Shown one piece after another: positions 45,039 through 53,832 of a stretch of 64,000 bases of DNA; the first letter of the stretch is position 1; each line of letters starts with the position of its first letter. The stretch comes from Zoogloea sp. (GTDB lineage: Bacteria; Pseudomonadota; Gammaproteobacteria; Burkholderiales; Rhodocyclaceae). The notes below the pieces were generated by a model. The model was not told the DNA's origin. It ran no database searches and saw nothing but the letters and a program-made list of their open reading frames with translations. The DNA lies in contig NZ_JAFLDT010000004.1 of NCBI RefSeq assembly GCF_017302315.1, positions 62,001-126,000 of the forward strand, read 5' to 3'. A program made the position numbers and the translations under genes.

Positions 45039-46198
45039 GCGCTTCAAGCAAGGATGGACGCCTCCTCGTGATGCACGTGGTATTCAGCTTCGCCGTCGGC
45101 GGGCTGGAGAATGGTGTGGTCAATCTGATCAATCGACTTGATGTGCGCCGCTTTCGGCACGTGGTCGTGGCTCTGACAAAATGTGACCCCGTGTTCTGCG
45201 CCCGAGTAAGCCGCCCGGATGTAGAATTTGTCGCATTGCACAAACCCCCCGGGCACAGCATCAGATTGTTTCCGGCGCTCTTTCGCCTGTTTCGCAAATA
45301 TCGCCCGGATGTTGTCCATACCCGCAATCTCGCTGCGCTTGAGACGACTCTGCCGGCTTGGTTGGCAGGCGTTCCCGTGCGGATTCACGGCGAGCACGGC
45401 TGGGACGTTACCGATCCGGACGGGACCAACCCGACCTATCGTCTGATCCGTCGCCTGCACCGCCCTTTTGTGACCCACTACATCGCGCTCTCCGGACATC
45501 TTGAGTCCTATCTGCGCGATGCCATCGGGGTTCCCGGAGGACGTGTTACCCGGATCTGCAATGGCGTGGATCTGACGCGCTTTGTGCCGCGAGGGCTCCA
45601 GAGGGCCGCGATTGCAGGGTCTCCGTTCAACGATCCGAAGTTCTACGTCTTTGGCACGGTCGGGCGTCTGCAGGAGGTGAAGGACCAGATGAATCTGCTT
45701 CGGGCCTTCGTCCTGCTCATCCGGCGTCAGCCGGAACTGGCAGCGCTTGCCCGGCTGATCCTCGTCGGTGAGGGGCCGCTCCGGAAAGTGCTTGAGGCAG
45801 AAATTTCCCGGGAGTGTGTCGATGGTCACGTCTGGTTGTCCGGCGAGCGGGGTGACGTGCCGAATGTCATGTCGGGGTTCGATTGTTTTGTGCTTCCCTC
45901 CAAAGCTGAGGGGATTTCCAACACCATCCTTGAGGCAATGGCGGCCGGCCTGCCGGTCGTTGCGACCGCGGTCGGTGGCAGTGGAGAGCTGGTCGAGGAC
46001 GGGGTGACCGGTGTGCTGGTCCCTCCTCAGGATGCGGATTCGCTGGCCGGCGCACTTGAGCCTTACCTGATCCGGCGCGAACTCGCTGCCGAGCAGGGTA
46101 GGGCAGGACGCAAGCGCGTCGAAACGTTCTTCAGCATTGATGGCATGGTGGGGCAGTACGCAGGTTTGTATCAATCCCTGTCGGGACTTTCAAATTGA
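45035..46198 (+). CDS. XrtA-associated GT4-type glycosyltransferase (TIGR03088-like)
   Basis: This 387-residue GT-B enzyme has an N-terminal domain beginning VMHVVFSFAVGGLENGVVNLINRL and a C-terminal GT4 domain with NGVDLTRF, GTVGRLQEVKDQMNLLRAF and the nucleotide-sugar-binding EGISNTILEAMAAGLPVVAT (EX7E). The N-terminal GGLENGVVNL pattern is that of the glycosyltransferase regularly found beside exosortase A. It adds a sugar to the lipid-linked repeat unit on the cytoplasmic side; donor and linkage cannot be told. Confidence 0.92.
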   Translation: MSASSKDGRLLVMHVVFSFAVGGLENGVVNLINRLDVRRFRHVVVALTKCDPVFCARVSRPDVEFVALHKPPGHSIRLFPALFRLFRKYRPDVVHTRNLAALETTLPAWLAGVPVRIHGEHGWDVTDPDGTNPTYRLIRRLHRPFVTHYIALSGHLESYLRDAIGVPGGRVTRICNGVDLTRFVPRGLQRAAIAGSPFNDPKFYVFGTVGRLQEVKDQMNLLRAFVLLIRRQPELAALARLILVGEGPLRKVLEAEISRECVDGHVWLSGERGDVPNVMSGFDCFVLPSKAEGISNTILEAMAAGLPVVATAVGGSGELVEDGVTGVLVPPQDADSLAGALEPYLIRRELAAEQGRAGRKRVETFFSIDGMVGQYAGLYQSLSGLSN

Positions 46199-46212
46199 CT
46201 TGCCCGGGCAAG
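46199..46212. promoter_or_regulatory. 14-bp palindrome before the first amidotransferase
   Basis: CTTGCCCGGGCAAG is a perfect palindrome in the 38-base gap between the glycosyltransferase and the amidotransferase gene. It can form a 5-bp hairpin with a CCGG loop or act as a binding site. No function can be assigned. Confidence 0.35.
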
Positions 46213-46236
46213 ACGACGGAATAAGGGTTAGCAACT

Positions 46237-48162
46237 ATGTGCGGCATTGCCGGACTTTTCGATACACGAGCGAAACAGACCTTCCCGCGCGAACTCATGC
46301 AGCGCATGAACGACATCCAGCTTCACCGTGGGCCGGACGAGAGCGGATATCACTTTGAGGCGGGGGTCGCGCTGGCGCACCGACGTCTTTCCATCATCGA
46401 CATTTCAAGCGGGCAGCAGCCCCTGTTCAACGAAGATGAGTCGGTGGTCGTGGTCTTCAACGGAGAGATCTACAACTTCCAGGAGCTGATTCCCGAACTC
46501 ACCGCCCTTGGCCATCGCTTCCACACCCGCAGCGACACCGAAGTGATCGTCCATGCCTGGGAGTCCTGGGGGGAGGCATGCGTGGAGCGCTTCCGTGGCA
46601 TGTTTGCGTTCGCCCTGTGGGATCGCAACCGCCAGACCTTCTTCATGGCCCGCGACCGGATGGGCGTCAAGCCCATGTATTACGCGATTCTGGACGATGG
46701 CACCCTGATGTTCGGATCCGAGCTGAAGGTGCTGATGCAGCATCCTGGCCTTGACCGAAGCATGGACCCCCTGGCGGTCGAAGAGTACTTTGCTCTTGGC
46801 TATGTGGCTGAGCCACGTACCATCTTTTCAGGTGCCCGCAAGCTTGAGCCCGGATTCTCCCTGTGCATTCGTCACGGCCAGCCCGTTCCGGAGCCCAAGC
46901 CCTACTGGGACGTGCGTTTCACCCTCGACAATAAAGTGTCCCTTGCCGACGCGCAGGCCGAAATGGTCGAACGCCTGCGCGAGTCGGTGCGTCTGCGCAT
47001 GGTCGCCGAGGTGCCCCTGGGGGCTTTTCTGTCTGGCGGGGTGGACTCCAGTGCCGTGGTGGCGACCATGGCCGGCCTGTCATCAGAGCCCGTTAATACC
47101 TGTTCCATCGCCTTTGAAGATCCGGCGTTCAACGAGTCGGCGTTTGCCCAGATGGTGGCCGACCGTTACAAGACCAATCATCGGGTTGAAACCGTTCAGT
47201 CCGATGACTTCGATCTGATCGATACGCTGGCGGCCCTGTATGACGAGCCCTACGCCGACAGTTCGGCGATCCCCACCTACCGGGTATGCCAGCTCGCCCG
47301 CAAGCACGTGACCGTGGCTCTGTCGGGTGACGGGGGGGATGAGAACATGGGGGGCTACCGCCGCTATCGTTTCCACATGATGGAAGAGAAGATGCGCGGT
47401 GCTCTTCCCCTGGGGGTGCGCAAGCCGGTGTTCGCACTTCTCGGGAAGGTCTATCCAAAGGCTGACTGGGCGCCCCGCGTCTTTCGTGCGAAGACCACCT
47501 TTCAGGCGCTCGGCCGGGATTCGGTCGAGGCTTACTTTCACTCCGTCTCCATCCTGCGGGGCGATATGCGTGCGCAGCTTTTCTCGCCGGATTTTCAACG
47601 CCGTCTGGCGGGCTACAACGCGTTGGAGGTATTTCGGCGCCATGCCGCGAACGTCGGTACCGACGATCCGTTGGCGCTCATCCAGTATCTGGACATCAAG
47701 ACTTACCTGGTGGGTGACATCAACACCAAGGTAGACCGGGCGAGCATGGCCCATTCGCTGGAAGTCCGTGAGCCCCTCATGGACCATCCCTTGGTCGAAT
47801 GGCTGGCCAGCCTTCCGAGCACCCACAAGATCCAGGGCCAGGAAGGCAAGTACCTGTTCAAGAAGGCGATGGAGCCCATGCTGCCCAATGATGTGCTCTA
47901 TCGCCCCAAGATGGGGTTTGCCGTGCCGCTGGCCAACTGGTTCCGTGGCCCCCTCAGGGAAAGGGTGCGTAGTGCCCTGACCGGAGAGATCCTGGCGGCG
48001 ACCGGCATGTTCGATCCGGCGTATCTCAGGCATCTCGTGGACGCCCATCAGAATGGGAGCCGTGATTACAGTGCGCCGCTGTGGACACTGCTCATGTTTG
48101 AGGCTTTCCTGCGCAATTGTCAGGCCGTCACGGGTAGTGTTCCAGCAATGAGGGCGGCTTGA
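46237..48162 (+). CDS. XrtA-associated asparagine synthase-like amidotransferase 1
   Basis: This 641-residue protein has an N-terminal class II glutaminase domain with the nucleophile Cys2 (MCGIAGLFD) and FNGEIYNFQEL, then an ATP-pyrophosphatase domain with SGGVDSS at about 266-272. It uses glutamine and ATP to turn a carboxylate into an amide. In exosortase loci such enzymes are thought to act on a sugar carboxylate rather than on aspartate. The downstream GDP-mannose dehydrogenase supplies a candidate uronate. The stop overlaps the next glycosyltransferase start. Confidence 0.94.
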   Translation: MCGIAGLFDTRAKQTFPRELMQRMNDIQLHRGPDESGYHFEAGVALAHRRLSIIDISSGQQPLFNEDESVVVVFNGEIYNFQELIPELTALGHRFHTRSDTEVIVHAWESWGEACVERFRGMFAFALWDRNRQTFFMARDRMGVKPMYYAILDDGTLMFGSELKVLMQHPGLDRSMDPLAVEEYFALGYVAEPRTIFSGARKLEPGFSLCIRHGQPVPEPKPYWDVRFTLDNKVSLADAQAEMVERLRESVRLRMVAEVPLGAFLSGGVDSSAVVATMAGLSSEPVNTCSIAFEDPAFNESAFAQMVADRYKTNHRVETVQSDDFDLIDTLAALYDEPYADSSAIPTYRVCQLARKHVTVALSGDGGDENMGGYRRYRFHMMEEKMRGALPLGVRKPVFALLGKVYPKADWAPRVFRAKTTFQALGRDSVEAYFHSVSILRGDMRAQLFSPDFQRRLAGYNALEVFRRHAANVGTDDPLALIQYLDIKTYLVGDINTKVDRASMAHSLEVREPLMDHPLVEWLASLPSTHKIQGQEGKYLFKKAMEPMLPNDVLYRPKMGFAVPLANWFRGPLRERVRSALTGEILAATGMFDPAYLRHLVDAHQNGSRDYSAPLWTLLMFEAFLRNCQAVTGSVPAMRAA

Positions 48163-49367
48163 TGCGTATCCTTCACGTTCTCGATCACTCCCTGCCCTTG
48201 CATAGCGGCTATGCCTTCCGCACGGTTTCTATCCTACGGGAACAGCGCCGCCTGGGCTGGGAGACCTATCATCTGACCACGCCCAAGCAGGGCACGGGTG
48301 ACGCCCTTGAGCAGGAGGCGGATGGCTGGCATTTCCATCGCACCCCGAGCGATGGCAACGAAGGGCTAGTGGCCCAGATGCAGCTGACGGCCCGTCGGCT
48401 CGACGAGCTCGTCATGCAACTCCGGCCGGATGTCATTCATCCTCATTCCCCGGTGCTCAACGCCTTGCCGGCTCTTTGGGTGGGGCGCAAGCACCGGATA
48501 CCTGTGGTCTACGAGATGCGGGCCTCCTGGGAGGACGCAGCGGTCGATCACGGCACGACTACGGAGGGAAGCCTGCGTTACCGCATTTCCAGGGCGCTGG
48601 AGAGCTTCGCCCTTCGGCGGGCCGATCAGGTCACGACGATCTGCGAAGGCCTGCGGGGCGACATTCGGAGCCGGGGTGTACCGGACAGCAAGATCACGGT
48701 GATTCCGAACGCGGTGGATGTGGCAACCTTCACATTCGGCGCCGAGCCGGACCCGTCCTATCAGGCCCGGCTCGGCGTGACCGGAAAGACCGTGCTGGGC
48801 TTTGCCGGCTCGTTCTACGGGTACGAGGGGCTGGATCTGCTGATTGATGCAGCCCATAGGCTGGTGGGCAGGTATCCCGATCTACGGGTCTTGCTTGTGG
48901 GGGGCGGGCCGCAGGAGGCCAGCCTGAAGGCCCAGGTCGCCCGCTTGGGGCTGGATGACCGGGTGATCTTCACCGGTCGGGTTCCCCATTCCGAGATCCA
49001 GCGCTACTACGAGTTGATCGATGTGCTGGCTTATCCGCGCATCCCGATCCGGCTGACCGAACTTGTGACGCCACTCAAGCCGCTTGAGGCCATGGCGCAG
49101 GGCAGGATGTTCGTCGCGTCCGATGTCGGCGGTCATCGCGAGCTGATCCGTGATGGTGAGACAGGTTTTCTTTTCAAGGCCGGCAGCGTCGATGCCTTGG
49201 CCACGTCGATAGACGATGTTCTCGCGAAGCGCGAGGACTGGCCCCGCATCAGGATGCAGGCACGCCACTTTGTGGAGGTGGATCGGACCTGGGCGAACAG
49301 CATTTCCCGCTATCGGGGTGTGTATCAGCGGGCGCTTGCCACTTACGGCCGAATCGTCAAACTTTGA
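48162..49367 (+). CDS. XrtA-associated GT4-type glycosyltransferase (TIGR04063-like)
   Basis: This is a 401-residue GT-B glycosyltransferase. It begins MRILHVLDHSLPLHSGYAFRTVSILREQ, with the LPLHSGYAFR pattern typical of the exosortase A branch. The C-terminal domain contains NAVDVATF, LGFAGSFYGYEGLDLLIDA and RVPHSEIQRYYELIDVLAYPR. The ATG at 48162 overlaps the stop of amidotransferase 1; a TTG three bases earlier is in frame. It should build the EPS repeat unit. Confidence 0.92.
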   Translation: MRILHVLDHSLPLHSGYAFRTVSILREQRRLGWETYHLTTPKQGTGDALEQEADGWHFHRTPSDGNEGLVAQMQLTARRLDELVMQLRPDVIHPHSPVLNALPALWVGRKHRIPVVYEMRASWEDAAVDHGTTTEGSLRYRISRALESFALRRADQVTTICEGLRGDIRSRGVPDSKITVIPNAVDVATFTFGAEPDPSYQARLGVTGKTVLGFAGSFYGYEGLDLLIDAAHRLVGRYPDLRVLLVGGGPQEASLKAQVARLGLDDRVIFTGRVPHSEIQRYYELIDVLAYPRIPIRLTELVTPLKPLEAMAQGRMFVASDVGGHRELIRDGETGFLFKAGSVDALATSIDDVLAKREDWPRIRMQARHFVEVDRTWANSISRYRGVYQRALATYGRIVKL

Positions 49368-49376
49368 GGTGGCATT

Positions 49377-51305
49377 GTGTGTGGAATTCACGGGATTTAC
49401 CGATTTGACGGGCTGCGGGTTGAGCCTGCAATGCTCACTGCCATGGGCGACCGGACCGTCCACCGGGGGCCGGACGATGAAGGTCAGTACGTTGATGGCC
49501 CCTGCGGAATCGCGATGCGCAGGCTGTCCATCATCGATCTGGCGGGGGGGCACCAGCCCATCTCCAACGCCGATGACAGCGTTTGGATTGTCTGTAATGG
49601 CGAGATCTACAATTTTCGGGAACTCAGGGCCGAACTGCAGGGGATGGGCTTCACGTTCAAGACCGGCTCCGACAGCGAGGTGTTGCTCCATGCCTACGAT
49701 GCCTTTGGCGATGATTTCGTCCTCCGCCTCAATGGCATGTTCGACTTTGCCCTTTGGGACCGCCGCCGTCGCCGGCTGCTGATTGGTCGTGACCGAATCG
49801 GTGTAAAGCCGCTCTACGTGCTCCAGGATGCCCATCGCCTGGCGTTTGCCACCGAGGCAAAGGCCTTGCTTGCCTTGCCCGGGGTGAGCGTCGAGCTGGA
49901 CACGGCTCAACTTCCCGGCTATCTGCATCTTGGTTATGTGGCCGCGCCGGGGTCCATGTTCAAGGGGATTCGCAAATTGCCTCCCGCAACGCTGCTCTCC
50001 ATCGAGAATGGCGAAGTAAAGGAATGGCGTTACTGGCGCCTGCCAGCGGGGATTGATCGTTCGTTGTCGGAAGCCGAATGGCGGGAACGGGTACGTGCGC
50101 GGATAGAAGAGTCGGTGCGCATGCAGATGGTCAGCGATGTTCCGATTGGTGCCTTCCTTTCGGGCGGTGTTGATTCCAGTGCAGTCGTCGGGCTGATGGC
50201 CCGCCATTCGGACCAGCCCATCCGCACCTATGCCATTGGGTTCGAAGGGGGCGAGGCGGAAACCCTCTACAACGAGTTGCCTTACGCTCGGCAGGTTTCA
50301 CGGCTTTTTGGCACGGAGCACCATGAGATCGTGGTCAAGCCGGATGTGGTGGATCTGTTGCCGAAGCTCTTGTGGCACATGGATGAGCCCATTGCCGATA
50401 CAGCGTTCATCACGACCTTTCTGGTCTCGGAATTTGCACGCAAGGACGTGAAAGTGATCCTCTCCGGCGTGGGTGGAGACGAGCTGTTCGGAGGCTATCG
50501 GCGTTACCTGGGTGGGCACTATGCCCAGCGTTTCCAGCAGCTCCCTGGTGTCGTTCGAGGATTGATGTCCAGCGTGGCGCGACGCCTGCCTAGTGATCGG
50601 CATTCCGGGTTGCTGAACACCCTGCGATTGGCAAAGGGTTTCATCGCCACGGCCGAGATGAGCCCGGATGAGCGTTATCGCAGCTACCTCCAGGTTCTGG
50701 GCCGTGAGACAGTGAACAGCCTGTTGTGCGCACCTTCGGCAGCATTTGCGGCGGATTCCCTCTCGCAGGCCTTCGCGGCGGCGGGGAGCCAGGATGACTT
50801 GAACCGCATGTTTGCCGTGGATGCGGAAACACAGCTGCCTGACGATCTGCTGTTGCTGACCGACAAGATGAGCATGGCAGTATCCTTGGAATGTCGGGTT
50901 CCCTTGCTCGATCACGAGCTTGTGGAGCTTGCGGCCGCCATGCCAGCTTCGATCAAGGTCAAGGGTGGGCGCCTCAAGCACCTGATGAAGGACTCCCTCA
51001 GCGATCTCCTGCCCGCTGACATACTCGATCGCAAGAAACGCGGTTTTGGCACGCCGATGGGGGCGTGGCTCAAGCGCGAACTTGCCCCTGTCCTCAAGGA
51101 ACTGCTATCGCCCCGGGTCGTGGCGCAACGGGGCCTGTTCCGCCATGAAGTGATAGCGGGGCTCATGAACGATCATGAAGCCAACCGCAGTGATGGTACG
51201 GATGCGCTGCTGTCCTTGATGAATCTTGAAATCTGGAGCCGTATCTATCTCGACCGACGTGAGCCCGGCGATGTTGCCGCCGAGTTGAAGAGCTACATTC
51301 AATGA
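49377..51305 (+). CDS. Asparagine synthase-like amidotransferase 2
   Basis: This second class II glutamine amidotransferase of 642 residues is clearly paralogous to the first but diverged. The GTG start is followed by Cys2 (MCGIHGIYRFDG), and NGEIYNFREL and the pyrophosphatase motif SGGVDSS are intact. GAGGT lies upstream. Two such enzymes in one locus suggest two amidation sites or substrates in the polymer. It overlaps the next gene by four bases. Confidence 0.92.
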   Translation: MCGIHGIYRFDGLRVEPAMLTAMGDRTVHRGPDDEGQYVDGPCGIAMRRLSIIDLAGGHQPISNADDSVWIVCNGEIYNFRELRAELQGMGFTFKTGSDSEVLLHAYDAFGDDFVLRLNGMFDFALWDRRRRRLLIGRDRIGVKPLYVLQDAHRLAFATEAKALLALPGVSVELDTAQLPGYLHLGYVAAPGSMFKGIRKLPPATLLSIENGEVKEWRYWRLPAGIDRSLSEAEWRERVRARIEESVRMQMVSDVPIGAFLSGGVDSSAVVGLMARHSDQPIRTYAIGFEGGEAETLYNELPYARQVSRLFGTEHHEIVVKPDVVDLLPKLLWHMDEPIADTAFITTFLVSEFARKDVKVILSGVGGDELFGGYRRYLGGHYAQRFQQLPGVVRGLMSSVARRLPSDRHSGLLNTLRLAKGFIATAEMSPDERYRSYLQVLGRETVNSLLCAPSAAFAADSLSQAFAAAGSQDDLNRMFAVDAETQLPDDLLLLTDKMSMAVSLECRVPLLDHELVELAAAMPASIKVKGGRLKHLMKDSLSDLLPADILDRKKRGFGTPMGAWLKRELAPVLKELLSPRVVAQRGLFRHEVIAGLMNDHEANRSDGTDALLSLMNLEIWSRIYLDRREPGDVAAELKSYIQ

Positions 51306-52519
51306 ACATCCTTTACGTTTGTCACCGTTTTCCGTATCCCCCCAAGCGGGGCGGGAAGATCCGTCCCTTCAACATGGTTCGCCACCTCAGCAGCAATGGG
51401 CACCAAGTAACAGTCTGTTCGCTGGCCCGTTCCGAGGCGGAGGCGGAGGAGGGGAGGGGGATCGCCCCCCATTGCGCAGGCTTTGAAATGGGAATGGTGA
51501 GCAACCCGGTCCAGGTCTTGCGGATGGTTGCCCGCCTGCCGTCGCTGACGCCCTCGTCCATGGGGTTCTTCTATTGCCCGGACCTGCAGCGGAAGGTCAA
51601 CCAGTTGTTGTCGAGCCGGAAGTGGGATCTGATCTTTGTACACTGCTCATCGGTCGCCCAGTACGTTGCCCATGTGCGCGACGTCCCCAAGATACTGGAC
51701 TACGGCGACATGGACTCCCAGAAATGGCTTGAGTACGCGAATTACAAGCCTTGGCCCTTGTCGTGGGGCTATCGTCTTGAAGGGCTCAAGATGCTTGCCG
51801 CCGAAAAGCGGCTGGCCCGTAGCTTCGATATGGGTACGGCAACAACCCGGGCCGAATGGGAAACGCTTGAGAGCTACAGCACAGGGCTGGTTTCCGACTG
51901 GTTCCCGAACGGGGTTGATGCTGAGTTTTTTTGTCCGGATGAGACTGTGTCATATGATCGCGACACGATCAGTTTCATCGGGCGGATGGATTACTACCCG
52001 AACCAGGAGTGCATGTTCCGGTTTTGTCGGGATGTCTGGCCACGGCTGAAGGCCGTTCGCCCGAGCCTGAAGCTGCTGATCGTCGGTGCCGACCCATCGC
52101 CGGCAGTGTGGAAGCTCGCTGAGCTGGATGGCGTGACGGTGACCGGTTCGGTACCGGACGTCCGCCCTCACGTGCGCGCCTCGGCGCTGATGGTTGCCCC
52201 CCTCAATATTGCCCGCGGTACCCAGAACAAGATCCTTGAGGCGATGGCCATGGGTGTGCCGGTCGTCACGAGCCGCGTTGCGGCGGGCGGTGTCGATGCG
52301 GAATCCGAGAAGCATTTCCTCGTCGCGGAAACTCCCGACGACTATGCTCGGCAAGTTCTTCGGGTGTGCTCCGATGACGACGAGCGCCGGCGTCTTGCAG
52401 ACGCAGGGCGGGCGCGCATGCTGAGCAACCATGCCTGGCCTCGCTCCATGGACCGGCTGGACAAGATCATCACTCGCTGCATTCAACAGTTTCACGAGAA
52501 CAAGGGACAACAAACATGA
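51302..52519 (+). CDS. XrtA-associated GT4-type glycosyltransferase (TIGR03087-like)
   Basis: This 405-residue GT-B glycosyltransferase starts MNILYVCHRFPYPPKRGGKIRPFNM, the hallmark N-terminus of the exosortase-linked family. The C-terminal half has SFIGRMDYYPNQECMFRFC and ARGTQNKILEAMAMGVPVVTS. The protein is cytoplasmic or membrane-associated and adds a sugar to the repeat unit. It overlaps the neighbouring genes on both sides by four bases. Confidence 0.92.
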   Translation: MNILYVCHRFPYPPKRGGKIRPFNMVRHLSSNGHQVTVCSLARSEAEAEEGRGIAPHCAGFEMGMVSNPVQVLRMVARLPSLTPSSMGFFYCPDLQRKVNQLLSSRKWDLIFVHCSSVAQYVAHVRDVPKILDYGDMDSQKWLEYANYKPWPLSWGYRLEGLKMLAAEKRLARSFDMGTATTRAEWETLESYSTGLVSDWFPNGVDAEFFCPDETVSYDRDTISFIGRMDYYPNQECMFRFCRDVWPRLKAVRPSLKLLIVGADPSPAVWKLAELDGVTVTGSVPDVRPHVRASALMVAPLNIARGTQNKILEAMAMGVPVVTSRVAAGGVDAESEKHFLVAETPDDYARQVLRVCSDDDERRRLADAGRARMLSNHAWPRSMDRLDKIITRCIQQFHENKGQQT

Positions 52520-53832
52520 AGATCAGCATTTTTGGCCTCGGTTACGTGGGCGCCGTCTCGCTGGCCTGTCTGGCTCGAGATGGTCACGAGGTGATTGGGG
52601 TGGATATCGACCCCACCAAGCTGGATCTGATCCGTGAAGGCAAGACGCCGGTGGTGGAAGAGGGCATGGTCGATCTGATGCAGGCCACGGTGGCGAGTGG
52701 CCGGGTCACCGTCACCACCGATGTGGTCGCAGCCGTGCTCGCCAGTGACATTTCCCTGGTTTGCGTGGGAACGCCCTCGGCCTTGAACGGTAGTCAGGAT
52801 CAAGGGGCTGTGCTGCGCCTTGCCGAAAGTGTGGGAATGGCTCTCCGCGAGAAGGCAGAGCCTCATGTGGTGGTGTTCCGCTCCACCCTGGTGCCCGGTA
52901 CGGTTGAAGAAACCCTTCGTCCGATCATCGAAGCAGGTTCCGGCAAAAAGGATGGTGAAGGTTTTCACCTCTGCTTCCAGCCCGAATTCTTGAGGGAAGG
53001 GTCTTCGATCCGCGATTACGACAAACCGCCCTTTACGGTGGTCGGCGCAAATCACGACTATCCTATCGAGCGGCTTCAGCAACTGTTTGGTCATCTCCCG
53101 TGCAAGTTCCTGCGTACTTCGGTACGGTCCGCCGAGATGATGAAGTATTGCTGCAACAACTTTCACGCTCTCAAGATCACTTTCGCCAACGAGACCGCGC
53201 GTCTCTGTGAGGCCCTGGGTGTAAACCCGTTCGAAGTGATGGATCTCGTCTGTCAGGATACGCAGCTGAACATTTCCCGCGCTTACCTGCGTCCGGGGTA
53301 TGCCTTCGGCGGCTCCTGCCTGCCCAAGGATCTGCGTGCCACCACCTACCTTGCCAAGACTCACGACGTTGATATTCCCATGCTCGCCGGTATCATGGCG
53401 TCCAACCGCAGTCATGTGGACCTCTCCATCACCAAGCTGCTGGAAACCGGCAAGCGGAAGATCGGTTTCGTTGGCTTGTCGTTCAAGACAGGTACGGATG
53501 ATTTGCGTGAAAGCCCCTTGGTGGCGCTCGCGGAGCAACTCGTCGGCAAGGGCATCCAGCTCTCCATCTACGACCCCGAGGTCCATCTTTCCCGCCTGCT
53601 TGGGGCCAACCGCCGTTTCATCGAGCAGCATGTACCTCACCTCGGTGCGCTGATGAAGCCGCATCTTGCCGATGTGGTTGCCGAATCGGAGGTGCTTGTG
53701 GTCGGCCTTGCGACGGCGGAAATTTTCAAGACCCTGGCCGAGACGGTGAAGCCGGGTCAATACGTTCTTGACTTGGTGGGTTTGCCGGCGGATCTGAAGC
53801 TGCAGGGCGAGGTGGAAGGACTCTGCTGGTGA
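52516..53832 (+). CDS. algD: GDP-mannose 6-dehydrogenase (AlgD-like)
   Basis: This NAD-dependent enzyme oxidises GDP-mannose to GDP-mannuronate in two steps. The N-terminal Rossmann motif is FGLGYVGAVSLACLA. The catalytic Cys lies in FGGSCLPKD at residue 268, the same number as in Pseudomonas AlgD as I recall it. KTGTDDLRESPLV and the C-terminal EGLCW also follow AlgD closely. The length of 438 residues agrees. UDP-glucose dehydrogenases share the fold, but these segments favour GDP-mannose. The product would give the EPS a uronic acid that the two amidotransferases might amidate. Confidence 0.9.
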   Translation: MKISIFGLGYVGAVSLACLARDGHEVIGVDIDPTKLDLIREGKTPVVEEGMVDLMQATVASGRVTVTTDVVAAVLASDISLVCVGTPSALNGSQDQGAVLRLAESVGMALREKAEPHVVVFRSTLVPGTVEETLRPIIEAGSGKKDGEGFHLCFQPEFLREGSSIRDYDKPPFTVVGANHDYPIERLQQLFGHLPCKFLRTSVRSAEMMKYCCNNFHALKITFANETARLCEALGVNPFEVMDLVCQDTQLNISRAYLRPGYAFGGSCLPKDLRATTYLAKTHDVDIPMLAGIMASNRSHVDLSITKLLETGKRKIGFVGLSFKTGTDDLRESPLVALAEQLVGKGIQLSIYDPEVHLSRLLGANRRFIEQHVPHLGALMKPHLADVVAESEVLVVGLATAEIFKTLAETVKPGQYVLDLVGLPADLKLQGEVEGLCW

